From: Sulfurospirillum sp964466465
GTDB lineage: Bacteria > Campylobacterota > Campylobacteria > Campylobacterales > Sulfurospirillaceae
Length of the DNA stretch: 64,000 nt
Direction of reading: 5' to 3'
NCBI GenBank assembly: GCA_964466465.1
Contig: CAYXNJ010000004.1
Span: 13,560 to 77,559, forward strand
Shown: piece by piece, positions 33,102 through 42,004 of the stretch
How the letters are laid out: the number at the start of each line of letters is the position of its first letter
Numbering within the stretch: the first letter of the stretch is position 1
The notes under the pieces: generated by a model
Database searches by the model: none
The model's input: the letters and a program-made list of their open reading frames with translations, nothing else
Told to the model about the DNA's origin: nothing
Position numbers and translations under genes: made by a program

Positions 33102-35504
33102 ATGAAATCTATTTTAATCTTCCTTTTAGCATCGGTACAACTTTTTGCGCTGGAGATTGTTTTAAACAGCGGTAAAGAGAGCAAAGTCAATTATGCAATC
33201 TTGCATATTATGGATGCAAAACCTTTTTTGTGTCAAACTATTCCCGATGTTCTCGATAAAAAACATTATATTTGTAAAATCAATCGCCCGATGAATAAGC
33301 CTATTGAATCTAAAAAAATGAAGCTTGCTGAGCTTGATTTTTATGAAAAAGAAGGTGAGTTTTACGTAACCATTGAACCTAAAGTGGATTCAAAACTGAT
33401 TCCTGTAGAAGAGAGTCTTTATTTAAGCAGTGAAATATTGACAAAGCCTAAAGAAAAACTTTATGGTCATTGGACCATTTTACTTCAGGAAAAACCTCTT
33501 TACGAAGAGAACAGTGCGCGTGATGGTTTGGACTTTCCTGTAGATTTTCCTAAATATCAAAAGCCCTATATTGGGGCACTTGATCTTAACGGAGCACCGA
33601 TTTCTTATGCTCAAAGTAAAGATATAGGACTTTATTTAGAAATTAAACAAGAGTATGAAAATGGCTATTATGACAGTGTGGTAAAAGATGTTAAACGCGT
33701 TTTGACACTTTTCCCTAATTCAATTTTTAGAAGTGAACTTGAGTTGTACCAAATGCGAGCCATGGATAAAATCCTCAGTGCAAAAGGTGAAGATAAATCC
33801 GATAATTTGGCATTTAATGATAATGACATCGTTAATGTAGGAAAACGTTGGACAAAAGAGTTTGCAAGTGATGAAAATATCCCAGAAGTACTCATGTTGA
33901 TGACTAAAGCCTATATCAAAATAGGCTCTAAATCAGATGCAAATTATTTTATTGATATTCTAGTAAGCGAACACCCTGATAGCCTTTTTACCAAAAGAGC
34001 CATTTTACTTTATGCCGATAATCTTTTCCTCAAAAAAGAGAAAGATAAAGCGATGAAGCTTTACTTAGATGTACTTTATAGTGCTCAAGATTTGGACATT
34101 GCCTCAGAAGCGGCCATTCGTTTGAGTGATCATCAAATGGATGCTGGCAAGATGAAAGAAGCCAAAGAGTATTTGCTCAAAGTCCTCAACGTTAATGCAC
34201 AATTCCTTCTCAAAGATAAAGACGCAAGTTATAAACTTGCGCGTCGTTTGTTTGAGCACCGTTTATACGATGTGGCTGCAAAAATCACTGACTTATTATT
34301 GGAAAACACCCCTAAAAAAGCGGATAATCGTGAGCTACTGCTCAAAGAGAGTGGTGATTGGCATGCGAAAGCGAATGAAGTTGAAGCGGCACATGCACGT
34401 TACCAAGAGTATTTGAGTGATTATAAAAACAGTGGTGAATATGTTCAAGAGGTTAATGAGAGTTTAGATGAACTCTTCTTTAAATTAAGTGAAAATAACG
34501 AAACAAAACTTGCCAATTACTATGATAAATTGATCGAAAAATACAGCAATGAAATTGGTCAAAAAGCACTGTTAGAAAAAGCAAAACTCCTTCTCAAACA
34601 ACAACGCTTTGAAGAGGTGTTGGTGCTTCAAAAAGAACTTGAAAAAGTACCCGATCGTTTTGAAATTAAGCCAGAAGAGCTTATCTATGAGGCTGCAAAA
34701 TCATTGGCTTTACAAAACCTTCAAAAAGATGAATGCCAAGCCGTTGTCACGATGATTGAAACCTATAAGCTTCAAATAGCCGAATCAGAGCACGAAGAGA
34801 AACTCTTTCAATGCTTTATGCGTTCATCTAGGTATGAAAGGGCACGTGAGATTTCTAGTAGCCACTTGAAAGATACCTCATTGCAGAGCCGTTATAAATG
34901 GGCGCAAAAAGAGGTACAAGTGCTCTTTAAAATGGGCAAGTACCAAGAAGCGCTTGGTTTTAAAGAAGATCTCAAAACGCTCTCTTTTTCACTCAGAGAA
35001 AAAATAGGTTTAGAGACGATTCGTGACCTTTTCTTCTCGTTGGTCAAACTCAAAAATCTTGAAGGGGCAACATCACTTGCGGAGAGCATTAAGATTTTAT
35101 ATCCTGATGAATCAACCAATTTAGATATTTACTATGAAATTGTCAAAATGGCTGCAGATGCTAAGAATGATCTTCTGCTTGTAACGTATGCACAGGCTAT
35201 TATAGAGATGCAAAAGAAGTTTAAATCTACAACGTTAACACCAACGGTGGAGTTTAGCTATATAGATGCTCTTAAACGTCTAGGACGTGATGATGAAGCT
35301 TTGAGTATTGCCGAATCGCTTCTGCCTCTTTCTTTAAATAACAAAGACAAGATACGACTCTTTTATCACGCAGGAGAACTTAGTCTCAAACGACAAGAGA
35401 ATGCTAAAGCACAAGAGTATTTTACAAAATGCGTTGCGATTAACGATAACAGCACATGGAAGGGTATTTGTCAACAAAACCTTGACTTATTGATCGCACA
35501 ATAA
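33102..35504 (+). CDS. pflA: Paralysed flagella protein PflA (periplasmic TPR protein)
   Basis: Periplasmic flagellar motor protein; in Campylobacter and Helicobacter PflA builds the scaffold that holds the stator ring with PflB. The 800-residue protein has a signal peptide (about 1-16, ending QLFA), a beta-rich N-terminal part (to about 150) and then helical TPR-like repeats to the C-terminus. The identification uses length (C. jejuni PflA is about 790), architecture and position, since pflA follows nuoN in both C. jejuni and H. pylori. The ATG at 33102 begins the signal peptide; an in-frame GTG at 33069 lies inside the terminator. No ribosome site precedes the ATG. Confidence 0.83.
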   Translation: MKSILIFLLASVQLFALEIVLNSGKESKVNYAILHIMDAKPFLCQTIPDVLDKKHYICKINRPMNKPIESKKMKLAELDFYEKEGEFYVTIEPKVDSKLIPVEESLYLSSEILTKPKEKLYGHWTILLQEKPLYEENSARDGLDFPVDFPKYQKPYIGALDLNGAPISYAQSKDIGLYLEIKQEYENGYYDSVVKDVKRVLTLFPNSIFRSELELYQMRAMDKILSAKGEDKSDNLAFNDNDIVNVGKRWTKEFASDENIPEVLMLMTKAYIKIGSKSDANYFIDILVSEHPDSLFTKRAILLYADNLFLKKEKDKAMKLYLDVLYSAQDLDIASEAAIRLSDHQMDAGKMKEAKEYLLKVLNVNAQFLLKDKDASYKLARRLFEHRLYDVAAKITDLLLENTPKKADNRELLLKESGDWHAKANEVEAAHARYQEYLSDYKNSGEYVQEVNESLDELFFKLSENNETKLANYYDKLIEKYSNEIGQKALLEKAKLLLKQQRFEEVLVLQKELEKVPDRFEIKPEELIYEAAKSLALQNLQKDECQAVVTMIETYKLQIAESEHEEKLFQCFMRSSRYERAREISSSHLKDTSLQSRYKWAQKEVQVLFKMGKYQEALGFKEDLKTLSFSLREKIGLETIRDLFFSLVKLKNLEGATSLAESIKILYPDESTNLDIYYEIVKMAADAKNDLLLVTYAQAIIEMQKKFKSTTLTPTVEFSYIDALKRLGRDDEALSIAESLLPLSLNNKDKIRLFYHAGELSLKRQENAKAQEYFTKCVAINDNSTWKGICQQNLDLLIAQ

Positions 35505-35544
35505 AAAAAGAAGAGGTTTCTTTCATGACATTTAAAAGAAGCCT
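35503..35544 (-). terminator. Terminator of the aldehyde dehydrogenase gene
   Basis: AGGTTTCTTT (35514-35523) pairs with AAAGAAGCCT (35535-35544) with one G.T pair. On the minus strand the stem is followed by CTTCTTTTTTTATT, a strong T tract. It lies between the convergent pflA and aldehyde dehydrogenase genes. Confidence 0.75.
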
Positions 35545-35557
35545 AAAGTAGCAACTG

Positions 35558-36976
35558 TTAAAACAGAATAGATTTAATCTCGCTAAACGCATCCATCGAG
35601 TACCTCCCACCCATTCTTCCAAGTCCTGATTGTTTCATTCCTCCAAAAGGTGGATGTTTGGCTTTGGAGGTGCTTGCATTGATGAGAACTCTTCCACTTC
35701 GTATCTGTTTGGCAAAAGAAAGTGCTTTCTTCTCGTCGTTTGAAAAGACATAGGCAGAGAGTCCGAATATGGTATTGTTTGCCATGATAAGGGCATCTTG
35801 CTCATTTTCATAAGGCAACACACATAATACAGGTCCAAAAATCTCTTCTTGTACAATTTTCAAGTTTTGATTAGTGCAGATAAAAATAGTTGGTTTTACA
35901 AAGTAGCCTTTCTCAAATCCTTCAACTTTTCCAAGCCCACCGCAAAGGAGCTTTGCACCTTCATCAATGCCACTTTTGATGTAAGATTGTACTGTATCAA
36001 ACTGTTTTTGATTGATCATTGGTCCTAATTGGGTTGTTTCATTTTTTGGATCCCCGATGTTCAGGGTCTGTAAATAATCAAGCAAGAGCTGTTCTACCTC
36101 TTCTAATTTATGTTTAGGAACTAAAAGCCTGCTACCTGCGTGGCACGCTTGTCCACTGTTGCTATAGGCACTACTAAAAATATGAGGAATGGCATCTTTA
36201 AAGTTAGCATCTTCTAAAAGAATGGTTGGGGATTTTCCACCAAGTTCAAGTGTCATACGTTTAATGGTTTTTGAACAGTTTTCAAAAATCTTTTTACCTG
36301 TTCGCGTACTTCCTATGAAGGAGATAGCATTGATAAGAGGATGTTTGGTGAGCACTTCACCAACACACTCTCCTGTACCATGTACAATGTTAATTACACC
36401 CCTTGGAACATTAGCTTTATGCAAGCACTCTAAAAAGGCTTGTGTTTCGAGCGCATTAAATTCACTGGGTTTAATAACAAGAGTACAACCAAGTGCGATA
36501 GCAGGTGCTATATTGCCACAAAGGTGAGCAAGATTTGCATTCCACGGAATGATCACACCGATGACACCTACTCCTTCCTTGATTGTCATAGAGTAGTCAT
36601 CTTTTTTAACAAAGTCATATGTTTTGAGTTCTTCTTTGATAGTTAAAAAAAGATTGATGGCATTTTGCGTACGCCTAATGGTCGTTTTAAGCGTTGCACC
36701 AAATTCTAAAACAGCTAAATCAATCAGTCTTTTTTCATCTTTAAGAAGCTCATCATGAATACGTTGTAAAATCTCCATTCGCTCTTCAATTGATGTGTGC
36801 GAAAAAGAGTCAAATGCCTTAGATGCGTATTGTATTGCATCATTCATGGCATCAGGGGTGCTTAAATAAATTTGAGCAATTTCTTCTTCTGTTGTAGGAT
36901 TTTTGAGAATAAGGTTTTCATTAGAATTAATATGTGTAAATTCACCATTGATATAGTTTTGATTAATAACTTTCAT
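35558..36976 (-). CDS. Aldehyde dehydrogenase
   Basis: NAD(P)-dependent aldehyde dehydrogenase, about 472 residues; substrate not determinable. VIIPWNANLAHL marks the cofactor pocket, LELGGKSPTILLED carries the general-base Glu, and SNSGQACHAGSRLLVP carries the catalytic Cys. PFGGMKQSGLGRMGG closes the domain. The start at 36976 (MKVINQNYING) has AGG 9 nt upstream; a start at 36994 would share one base with the miaA stop and is also possible. It is probably co-transcribed with miaA. Confidence 0.9.
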   Translation of the reverse strand: MKVINQNYINGEFTHINSNENLILKNPTTEEEIAQIYLSTPDAMNDAIQYASKAFDSFSHTSIEERMEILQRIHDELLKDEKRLIDLAVLEFGATLKTTIRRTQNAINLFLTIKEELKTYDFVKKDDYSMTIKEGVGVIGVIIPWNANLAHLCGNIAPAIALGCTLVIKPSEFNALETQAFLECLHKANVPRGVINIVHGTGECVGEVLTKHPLINAISFIGSTRTGKKIFENCSKTIKRMTLELGGKSPTILLEDANFKDAIPHIFSSAYSNSGQACHAGSRLLVPKHKLEEVEQLLLDYLQTLNIGDPKNETTQLGPMINQKQFDTVQSYIKSGIDEGAKLLCGGLGKVEGFEKGYFVKPTIFICTNQNLKIVQEEIFGPVLCVLPYENEQDALIMANNTIFGLSAYVFSNDEKKALSFAKQIRSGRVLINASTSKAKHPPFGGMKQSGLGRMGGRYSMDAFSEIKSILF

Positions 36977-36993
36977 CGTATGTACCTGTTTCA

Positions 36994-37890
36994 TTATGAT
37001 TTAAAATATGTTTCTATTCTTTCAAAGAGTGATGCGACATCACCTTTGATATGAGGTGGAAATTGTGAGGTGTTAAAGGTGCGTTGACGTTTTGCTAAAT
37101 GGATAGTATTGAAAACGATGCGTTCCTCAAGCCCTTGCATTTTGAATTTTCCATCAAAATAGTCCAATACCTCTTTAATCCCAATAGCTTTCATACATTG
37201 AGGAGCCCTCGTGTAATGCTTTTCCAAATAAAATACTTCATCTATAAGCCCTGCTTTTATCATCATTTGTGTTCGCAGCGCAATTTTTTGTGCTAATACT
37301 TCTTTGGGAATATCAATTTCAAATAACGCAACGTCCTTGATAACAGGTTCTTGTTTAGCATGTGTCAGATAAATAGAAGGTATTTCATTTGTGGTTAAAA
37401 AGATTTCAAGCCATTTTTCAATACGGTAGCGATCGTTTGAGGCAATTTTGGTTGCATACAAAGGGTCATGTTCTTGCATTAAAGCATACGATGCTTCAAG
37501 ATTGAGTAAATGATGATCTATGACCTCTTTGACATGCAATGGTATTTCAGGTTTTGTGCTCAAGCCTTCCATCATAGCTTTGAGATAAAATCCTGTTCCT
37601 CCCACAATGATAAGATTTTTTCCTTCATTAATGGCAGCTTCATAGGCTTCTTTGTAAAGTGTAAAAAACATCGTTACATCAAAATGCTCACTAGGGCTAA
37701 GAACATCCATTCCAAAATGGTGAATACTACGCCTTTCAGTAAGAGTAGGTTTTGCTGCAGCAATGTTAATCTCTTTATAGATGCTGAGGGAGTCAAGCGA
37801 TAAAATATGTGCATTATAGTTTTGGGCTAACTCAATGGATAATGCAGTTTTCCCAGAAGCCGTTGAGCCTAAAATAGCGATTGTTTTCAA
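36994..37890 (-). CDS. miaA: tRNA dimethylallyltransferase
   Basis: Transfers a dimethylallyl group to A37 of tRNAs reading UNN codons. The P-loop is GSTASGKTAL (about 8-17); SLDSLSIYKEINIAAAKPT and GGTGFYLKAMMEG are family motifs. KQRTFNTSQF near the C-terminus matches the MiaA RNA-binding end. Its 298 residues are normal length. The leader starts with a stem-loop at 37920-37958. Confidence 0.95.
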   Translation of the reverse strand: MKTIAILGSTASGKTALSIELAQNYNAHILSLDSLSIYKEINIAAAKPTLTERRSIHHFGMDVLSPSEHFDVTMFFTLYKEAYEAAINEGKNLIIVGGTGFYLKAMMEGLSTKPEIPLHVKEVIDHHLLNLEASYALMQEHDPLYATKIASNDRYRIEKWLEIFLTTNEIPSIYLTHAKQEPVIKDVALFEIDIPKEVLAQKIALRTQMMIKAGLIDEVFYLEKHYTRAPQCMKAIGIKEVLDYFDGKFKMQGLEERIVFNTIHLAKRQRTFNTSQFPPHIKGDVASLFERIETYFKS

Positions 37891-37919
37891 TGGATTTTTC
37901 TCTTAGCATGTCAGTCTTA

Positions 37920-37958
37920 GCACACCTTGTACTTTTGCGTCTTTTAGCGGTGCTGTGC
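37920..37958 (-). promoter_or_regulatory. Stem-loop at the 5' end of the miaA leader
   Basis: On the minus strand GCACAGCACC pairs with GGTGTGC with a 3-nt bulge. With the -10 at 37964-37972 the transcript would begin almost at the foot of this stem, a placement known to protect mRNA 5' ends. Confidence 0.4.
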
Positions 37959-37963
37959 GTGCA

Positions 37964-37972
37964 ATTATAACA
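37964..37972 (-). promoter_or_regulatory. Extended -10 promoter of miaA
   Basis: Minus-strand TGTTATAAT, a consensus extended -10 about 73 nt upstream of the miaA start. Confidence 0.6.
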
Positions 37973-37990
37973 CTTTTAAAGGGTTTTGTT

Positions 37991-38010
37991 GTAAAATCAG
38001 TTCATTTTAC
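37991..38010 (+). promoter_or_regulatory. Palindrome overlapping the prenyltransferase promoter
   Basis: GTAAAAT-CAGTTC-ATTTTAC is a perfect 7-bp inverted repeat. Its left arm contains TAAAAT (37992-37997), the likely -10 of the prenyltransferase gene. It could be an operator or a 5' hairpin. Confidence 0.4.
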
Positions 38011-38025
38011 ACGTAAAGGTTCGTA

Positions 38026-38895
38026 TTGCAACAATTCTGGCTAAAACTCAAAGATATTAGTGATTTGATTGTTTTTAAACACTCTGTTTTTGCACTTCCG
38101 TTTATTTTTACAGCGATGATTGTCTCATCCAAAGCTATCAATGGTACCATGTGGTTTGGATTTAAACTGTTTATTTTAGGGCTACTAGCAGCAGTGAGTG
38201 CTCGTAATTTTGCGATGGCATTTAACCGTTATGCGGATCGTGACATTGATAAGTATAACCCAAGAACAGCAAATCGTCCAAGTGTGGATGGAAGAATCGG
38301 CACACGAAATATGGAGCTTTTTATTGCGCTTAATGCGCTTATTTTTATTGGTGTTGCCTATATGATTAATGATCTTGCGTTTTATCTGAGTGTGCCTATT
38401 TTAATTATTTTAGGTGGGTATTCACTTTTTAAACGTTTTTCTCCTTATGCCCATTTGGTACTAGGAGTCTCTTTAGGTTTAGCCCCTATTGCGGGTGTGG
38501 TTGCCGTGCAAGAATCTATTCCAATGTGGTCAGTCCTTCTTTCCATTGGAGTAATGTATTGGGTCGCTGGGTTTGATCTACTCTATTCTTTACAAGATAT
38601 GGAGTACGATAAAGCCAATGGGCTTTTCTCTATTCCTTCTCGTTTTGGTCAAGATGCAACATTTTTTATCTCACGCCTTTTTCATGCACAGACTGTTCTT
38701 TTTTGGTTACTTTTTGTGATCAATGCTGAATTAGGATTTTTTGCGTACGTAAGTGTGGTGGTTGCTGCTGTGGTACTTTTCTTTGAGCACCGCATTGTTC
38801 TCAAAGATTTTTCAAAAATTGATCGTGCATTTTTTACCCTTAACGGTTATTTAGGGGTGATCTTTTTTGCACTGATTTTTTTAGATAGGATATAA
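38026..38895 (+). CDS. mqnP: UbiA-type prenyltransferase for menaquinone synthesis (MqnP-like)
   Basis: Integral membrane prenyltransferase, 289 residues with about eight helices. The first Asp-rich motif is NRYADRDIDKYNPRTANRP (about 66-84). The second is in DLLYSLQDMEYDKANGLFSIP (about 184). Campylobacterota make menaquinone through futalosine, where this enzyme prenylates the 1,4-naphthoquinone precursor; the symbol rests on that knowledge. The start is TTG with AAAGG 6 nt upstream. It leads a three-gene unit. Confidence 0.86.
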   Translation: MQQFWLKLKDISDLIVFKHSVFALPFIFTAMIVSSKAINGTMWFGFKLFILGLLAAVSARNFAMAFNRYADRDIDKYNPRTANRPSVDGRIGTRNMELFIALNALIFIGVAYMINDLAFYLSVPILIILGGYSLFKRFSPYAHLVLGVSLGLAPIAGVVAVQESIPMWSVLLSIGVMYWVAGFDLLYSLQDMEYDKANGLFSIPSRFGQDATFFISRLFHAQTVLFWLLFVINAELGFFAYVSVVVAAVVLFFEHRIVLKDFSKIDRAFFTLNGYLGVIFFALIFLDRI

Positions 38896-38898
38896 AAT

Positions 38899-39429
38899 AT
38901 GGAAGATATCCGTTTAGTCCCTGCGTTTTTAAAGGTAGCCTACGAGCCAAGTAGTTTAGAAAATACTTCTTTCATTCAAGAGTATTATGCACTGATGCAG
39001 CTTAATGACGATCCTTTAGGACTGTGGCTAAAGTCTTCCAAAATTCGTAAAGAATCTGAACAAAGCGATCAAGTACTCTTAACATTGATGATTGAGTTAC
39101 ACCGAAAAATAGATAAATTGACTCATCTTGTAACCAGCGATAAACCTTTGTATTTACCTTTAGCCGCACAAGGGAATATAAAAGCAATTGGGCATGGCTA
39201 TTTGGAATTTGATACAGCTGTACTTACTCCAAACGAGAGTTATTATGCACGCGTTGATATGCCAACATTTCCAAAACGTCAATTGCCACTCTTTTTTGAG
39301 GGAATCAGCGAAAATCTAGGGAAAATAGTCATGATTCATGAAGACGATGAACAAGACTGGAGTGCCTATATGGTAGCATGTGAGCGTGTGATGATACGCC
39401 AAATGAAAGGAAATCAAAGTGAGTATTGA
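38899..39429 (+). CDS. Conserved hypothetical protein, possibly PilZ-like fold
   Basis: Function not recognised. A soluble 176-residue protein without signal peptide: a helical N-terminal half (to about 78), then a beta-rich half containing GNIKAIGHGYLEFDTAVL and RVDMPTFPKRQLPLFFEGI. The second half is reminiscent of a PilZ-like barrel but lacks RxxxR and D/NxSxxG, so I do not assign c-di-GMP binding. It begins 3 nt after mqnP and overlaps the next gene by 11 bp, so the three are co-transcribed. Confidence 0.78.
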   Translation: MEDIRLVPAFLKVAYEPSSLENTSFIQEYYALMQLNDDPLGLWLKSSKIRKESEQSDQVLLTLMIELHRKIDKLTHLVTSDKPLYLPLAAQGNIKAIGHGYLEFDTAVLTPNESYYARVDMPTFPKRQLPLFFEGISENLGKIVMIHEDDEQDWSAYMVACERVMIRQMKGNQSEY

Positions 39430-39934
39430 GACATTAGCATTTATTGCATTAGCGGCTCTTGTGGTCATCATATTTTTGATGGTATATATTCGCGATGTTG
39501 AAGTCAATAAAAAGCTGTTGATTTATGAAAAAAGTATTGAAGAGCTCAATTACCAAAATCACGTTCTTAATAAAACATTGAATGAACTCTCTATGGCTTC
39601 AAAAGAGCCAGTAGTTGATCCTAAAGCTCTTGAGAGCAAAATATTAAATCATGTGAAAGAAGAAATTCATCAAAGTGTTTTACCACTGGTTAGTTCTCTT
39701 AAAGATGTTGAAAAGATTATGCAAAATTTTCGAGATGAGCAAAGTGCCCGTATTGATCGTTTGGAGAGTCGCACCAAAGAGATGAGTTTTGCCTCTTCTT
39801 CTCCTTCAAGTTCTAATGAAAAAGTTATCTTGACTCAATATGCTAAAGGTAGAAGTGAAGCTGAAATTGCTAAAGATTTACGAATTGGTATTGGTGAAGT
39901 TGATTTAGTATTGAAGTTAGCGAATCTAAAGTAA
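39419..39934 (+). CDS. Membrane-anchored coiled-coil protein with a C-terminal helix-turn-helix-like motif
   Basis: A 171-residue protein starting at GTG. One N-terminal transmembrane helix (about 5-23) is followed by a coiled coil (about 28-120). The C-terminus (YAKGRSEAEIAKDLRIGIGEVDLVLKL) looks like a small helix-turn-helix, a layout seen in DUF6115/DUF2802-type proteins. It ends the mqnP unit; its stop lies in a terminator stem. Function unknown. Confidence 0.8.
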   Translation: MSIETLAFIALAALVVIIFLMVYIRDVEVNKKLLIYEKSIEELNYQNHVLNKTLNELSMASKEPVVDPKALESKILNHVKEEIHQSVLPLVSSLKDVEKIMQNFRDEQSARIDRLESRTKEMSFASSSPSSSNEKVILTQYAKGRSEAEIAKDLRIGIGEVDLVLKLANLK

Positions 39935-39958
39935 GAGGATTTAATCCCCTTACTTTTT
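39931..39958 (+). terminator. Terminator of the mqnP unit
   Basis: GTAAGAGGAT pairs with ATCCCCTTAC (one mismatch, loop TTA), followed by TTTTT. The stop codon is inside the stem. Confidence 0.85.
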
Positions 39959-39966
39959 AATATATA

Positions 39967-41412
39967 TCAAATTGCGCGTTTAAGCTCTTCTATGTGTTCT
40001 TCAACCATTTTGTCCATTGTTGCAAGAAGGGTTGCACTATTTGCTTCTAGTTTTTTGAAGACATTAATATAATGTGCAACATTGTCCACGTTATAGCCCA
40101 CTTTTGCCAATTGCTCATTTTCATTCATACATTCAATAATTTGTGAAAGTGGTGCATCAAGCATGTGGTAAGATTTTGTATGCTCAAAGCGTTCCTTGAT
40201 AATAGGGCTCGTATGCCATGCTCTAAATTTGCAGTTTTCATTCTTAACAAATTTTCCATCTGCTCTTTCGTTAAGAACTTCTTCGTAGGTATTTGTTTTA
40301 CAGAGAATATGATCTGTTTTAGCCAATGTCGTTCTAATTTTACTATCAAGCGAGTAAGAAATATTGGCTGTTACATTCGCATCTTTATTAAACTCTTTTA
40401 ACACCTCTTCAAATTGTACAACATTTTTTCCACTGTAATTTGCAATAACATTGATACGATCTGAGTTGGAATGAATGCCATTAGTTTCTTGTTGCAATGT
40501 TTGAATGGTCATAGCAATTTCTTGTGTCGCTTTTTGCGTACGTTCCGCTAATTTTCTGACTTCATCCGCAACAACCGCAAATCCACGTCCATGCTCACCC
40601 GCGCGCGCAGCTTCAATAGCTGCATTAAGTGCCAATAAATTGGTTTGATCGGCAATATCTTTAATCAAATTGACCACAGAAGAGATTTCATTTGTACGCG
40701 CACTGAGTGAGGTGATCGCTTCGTTAGTACTCATAAGCAGTTCAAGTAATTCTTTAATACCATTGGATAACACCATAACAGTTTGTAAACTATCATCAGA
40801 TTTTTTAGCAGTAGATTTTGACATTTCCGTAATTTTTGCCATCTCATCAATGCTTGTAAAAAGATCGTGCTGTATGCTAGTGATACCTTTGCTCCCACCG
40901 CCAAGATCAGAGAGTGCAGAAGAGAGCATACCTCTGGCTTTTCCTTTTTGTCCTTCTGAAATACCCTTAACACCCTCAGAGAGATAACGGGCATTTATTG
41001 CAAACAGTCCTCGAAAACCTTCATTGAAAATATTACGATAGGTTTTACCTTGACTTGCCGATTCAATAGAGGTTTTAGTCTCTCTCATGAGAGCTTCCAT
41101 TTGATCTAAGAGATCGTTGATAGCATAAGCCACTTCACCCATAGGTTGTCGTGCGTCAACATTAACGATGCGAGGCTCCAAATTACCTTTAGCCGCTTCT
41201 TTGACAACACTCAGCACTTTGTCATAGATGTCGCTATCGCATTGAATGGTTTTTCGACTTCCAAAAAAAGAGCCAACCGCAACACCGAAAAGTATTCCTG
41301 ATGTTGTAAGATTTTCAGTATAACCTGTAATATAACTTCCAACAGCGATGAAAAGAAGAAGCGAAAAAAAGACTATTTTATAATCGTTGCAATGTGTTAG
41401 AAAACTCTTCAT
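39967..41412 (-). CDS. Methyl-accepting chemotaxis protein with C-terminal CZB zinc-binding domain
   Basis: Chemoreceptor of 481 residues. Two transmembrane helices lie near the N-terminus (about 12-45) with only a few residues between them, so it has no periplasmic ligand domain. A HAMP-like region follows, then the signalling tip IADQTNLLALNAAIEAARAGEHGRGF with VADEVRKLAERTQ. After the coiled coil comes a CZB-type domain with HILCKTNTY, CKFRAWH and SYHMLDAPLSQI, expected to bind zinc. It overlaps the upstream PAS gene by 35 bp. The pair resembles the Campylobacter energy-taxis system CetA (receptor) and CetB (PAS). Confidence 0.9.
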   Translation of the reverse strand: MKSFLTHCNDYKIVFFSLLLFIAVGSYITGYTENLTTSGILFGVAVGSFFGSRKTIQCDSDIYDKVLSVVKEAAKGNLEPRIVNVDARQPMGEVAYAINDLLDQMEALMRETKTSIESASQGKTYRNIFNEGFRGLFAINARYLSEGVKGISEGQKGKARGMLSSALSDLGGGSKGITSIQHDLFTSIDEMAKITEMSKSTAKKSDDSLQTVMVLSNGIKELLELLMSTNEAITSLSARTNEISSVVNLIKDIADQTNLLALNAAIEAARAGEHGRGFAVVADEVRKLAERTQKATQEIAMTIQTLQQETNGIHSNSDRINVIANYSGKNVVQFEEVLKEFNKDANVTANISYSLDSKIRTTLAKTDHILCKTNTYEEVLNERADGKFVKNENCKFRAWHTSPIIKERFEHTKSYHMLDAPLSQIIECMNENEQLAKVGYNVDNVAHYINVFKKLEANSATLLATMDKMVEEHIEELKRAI

Positions 41413-41890
41413 AACTGATTCCTTTTTGATTTAATACATCCATAAGATAGGCGTGTGAAGCTTCCATTCCACCTGCTTTTTCAAGTTCCAAAAGTTTTGC
41501 ATAGAGCGGTTGGATGATTTCCAATGCCTTAGGATTGGCTTTACGTCTGACAGAGTAATATCCAATGATGTTTCCCGATGTATCGGTTGATGCAGTAACA
41601 TTGGCATAGACCCAATAGTAACCACCATCAAAACTCATATTCTTGACATAAGCAAAGATCTCTTCTTTATTTTTCACTTTGTCCCATAACAATTTAAAGA
41701 CGATACGTGGCATATCGGGATGTCTGATGATGCTATGTGGTTTGCCGAGTATTTCTTGCTCATTTGCCCCTACGATTTTAATGAAAGGCTCATTGCAGTA
41801 GGTAATCTTGCCATGTGTATCGGTTTTAGAAACCAAGAACGCATCAGTGCTTACACTATGTTCCTTGTTATTCGGGATAGGTTTCTGCAT
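41378..41890 (-). CDS. PAS-domain protein, CetB/Aer-like redox sensor
   Basis: Cytoplasmic 170-residue protein with one PAS domain (about 14-125). The stretch KITYCNEPFIKIVG, then IRHPDMPRIVFKLLWD and GGYYWVYANVTA match the FAD-binding PAS of Aer and CetB. There is no transmembrane or output domain, so it needs a partner. The receptor gene overlaps its 3' end by 35 bp, pointing to co-translation. Sensing of redox state or electron transport is inferred from the family. Confidence 0.88.
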   Translation of the reverse strand: MQKPIPNNKEHSVSTDAFLVSKTDTHGKITYCNEPFIKIVGANEQEILGKPHSIIRHPDMPRIVFKLLWDKVKNKEEIFAYVKNMSFDGGYYWVYANVTASTDTSGNIIGYYSVRRKANPKALEIIQPLYAKLLELEKAGGMEASHAYLMDVLNQKGISYEEFSNTLQRL

Positions 41891-42004
41891 TCCTAATACT
41901 CCTTAATAAAGAAAAAATGTCACATATTCTAGCCCAATCCTTTTTAGAAAAAGCTTGGAAGTTCTGATAACCACTTTCAGCAATCTATATTGGTGATATT
42001 TATG

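Noticed and set aside
33060..33102. Sigma-54 or sigma-28 flagellar promoter before pflA
   Set aside because: No GG-N10-GC pair or sigma-28-type pattern is visible; an extended sigma-70 -10 is.
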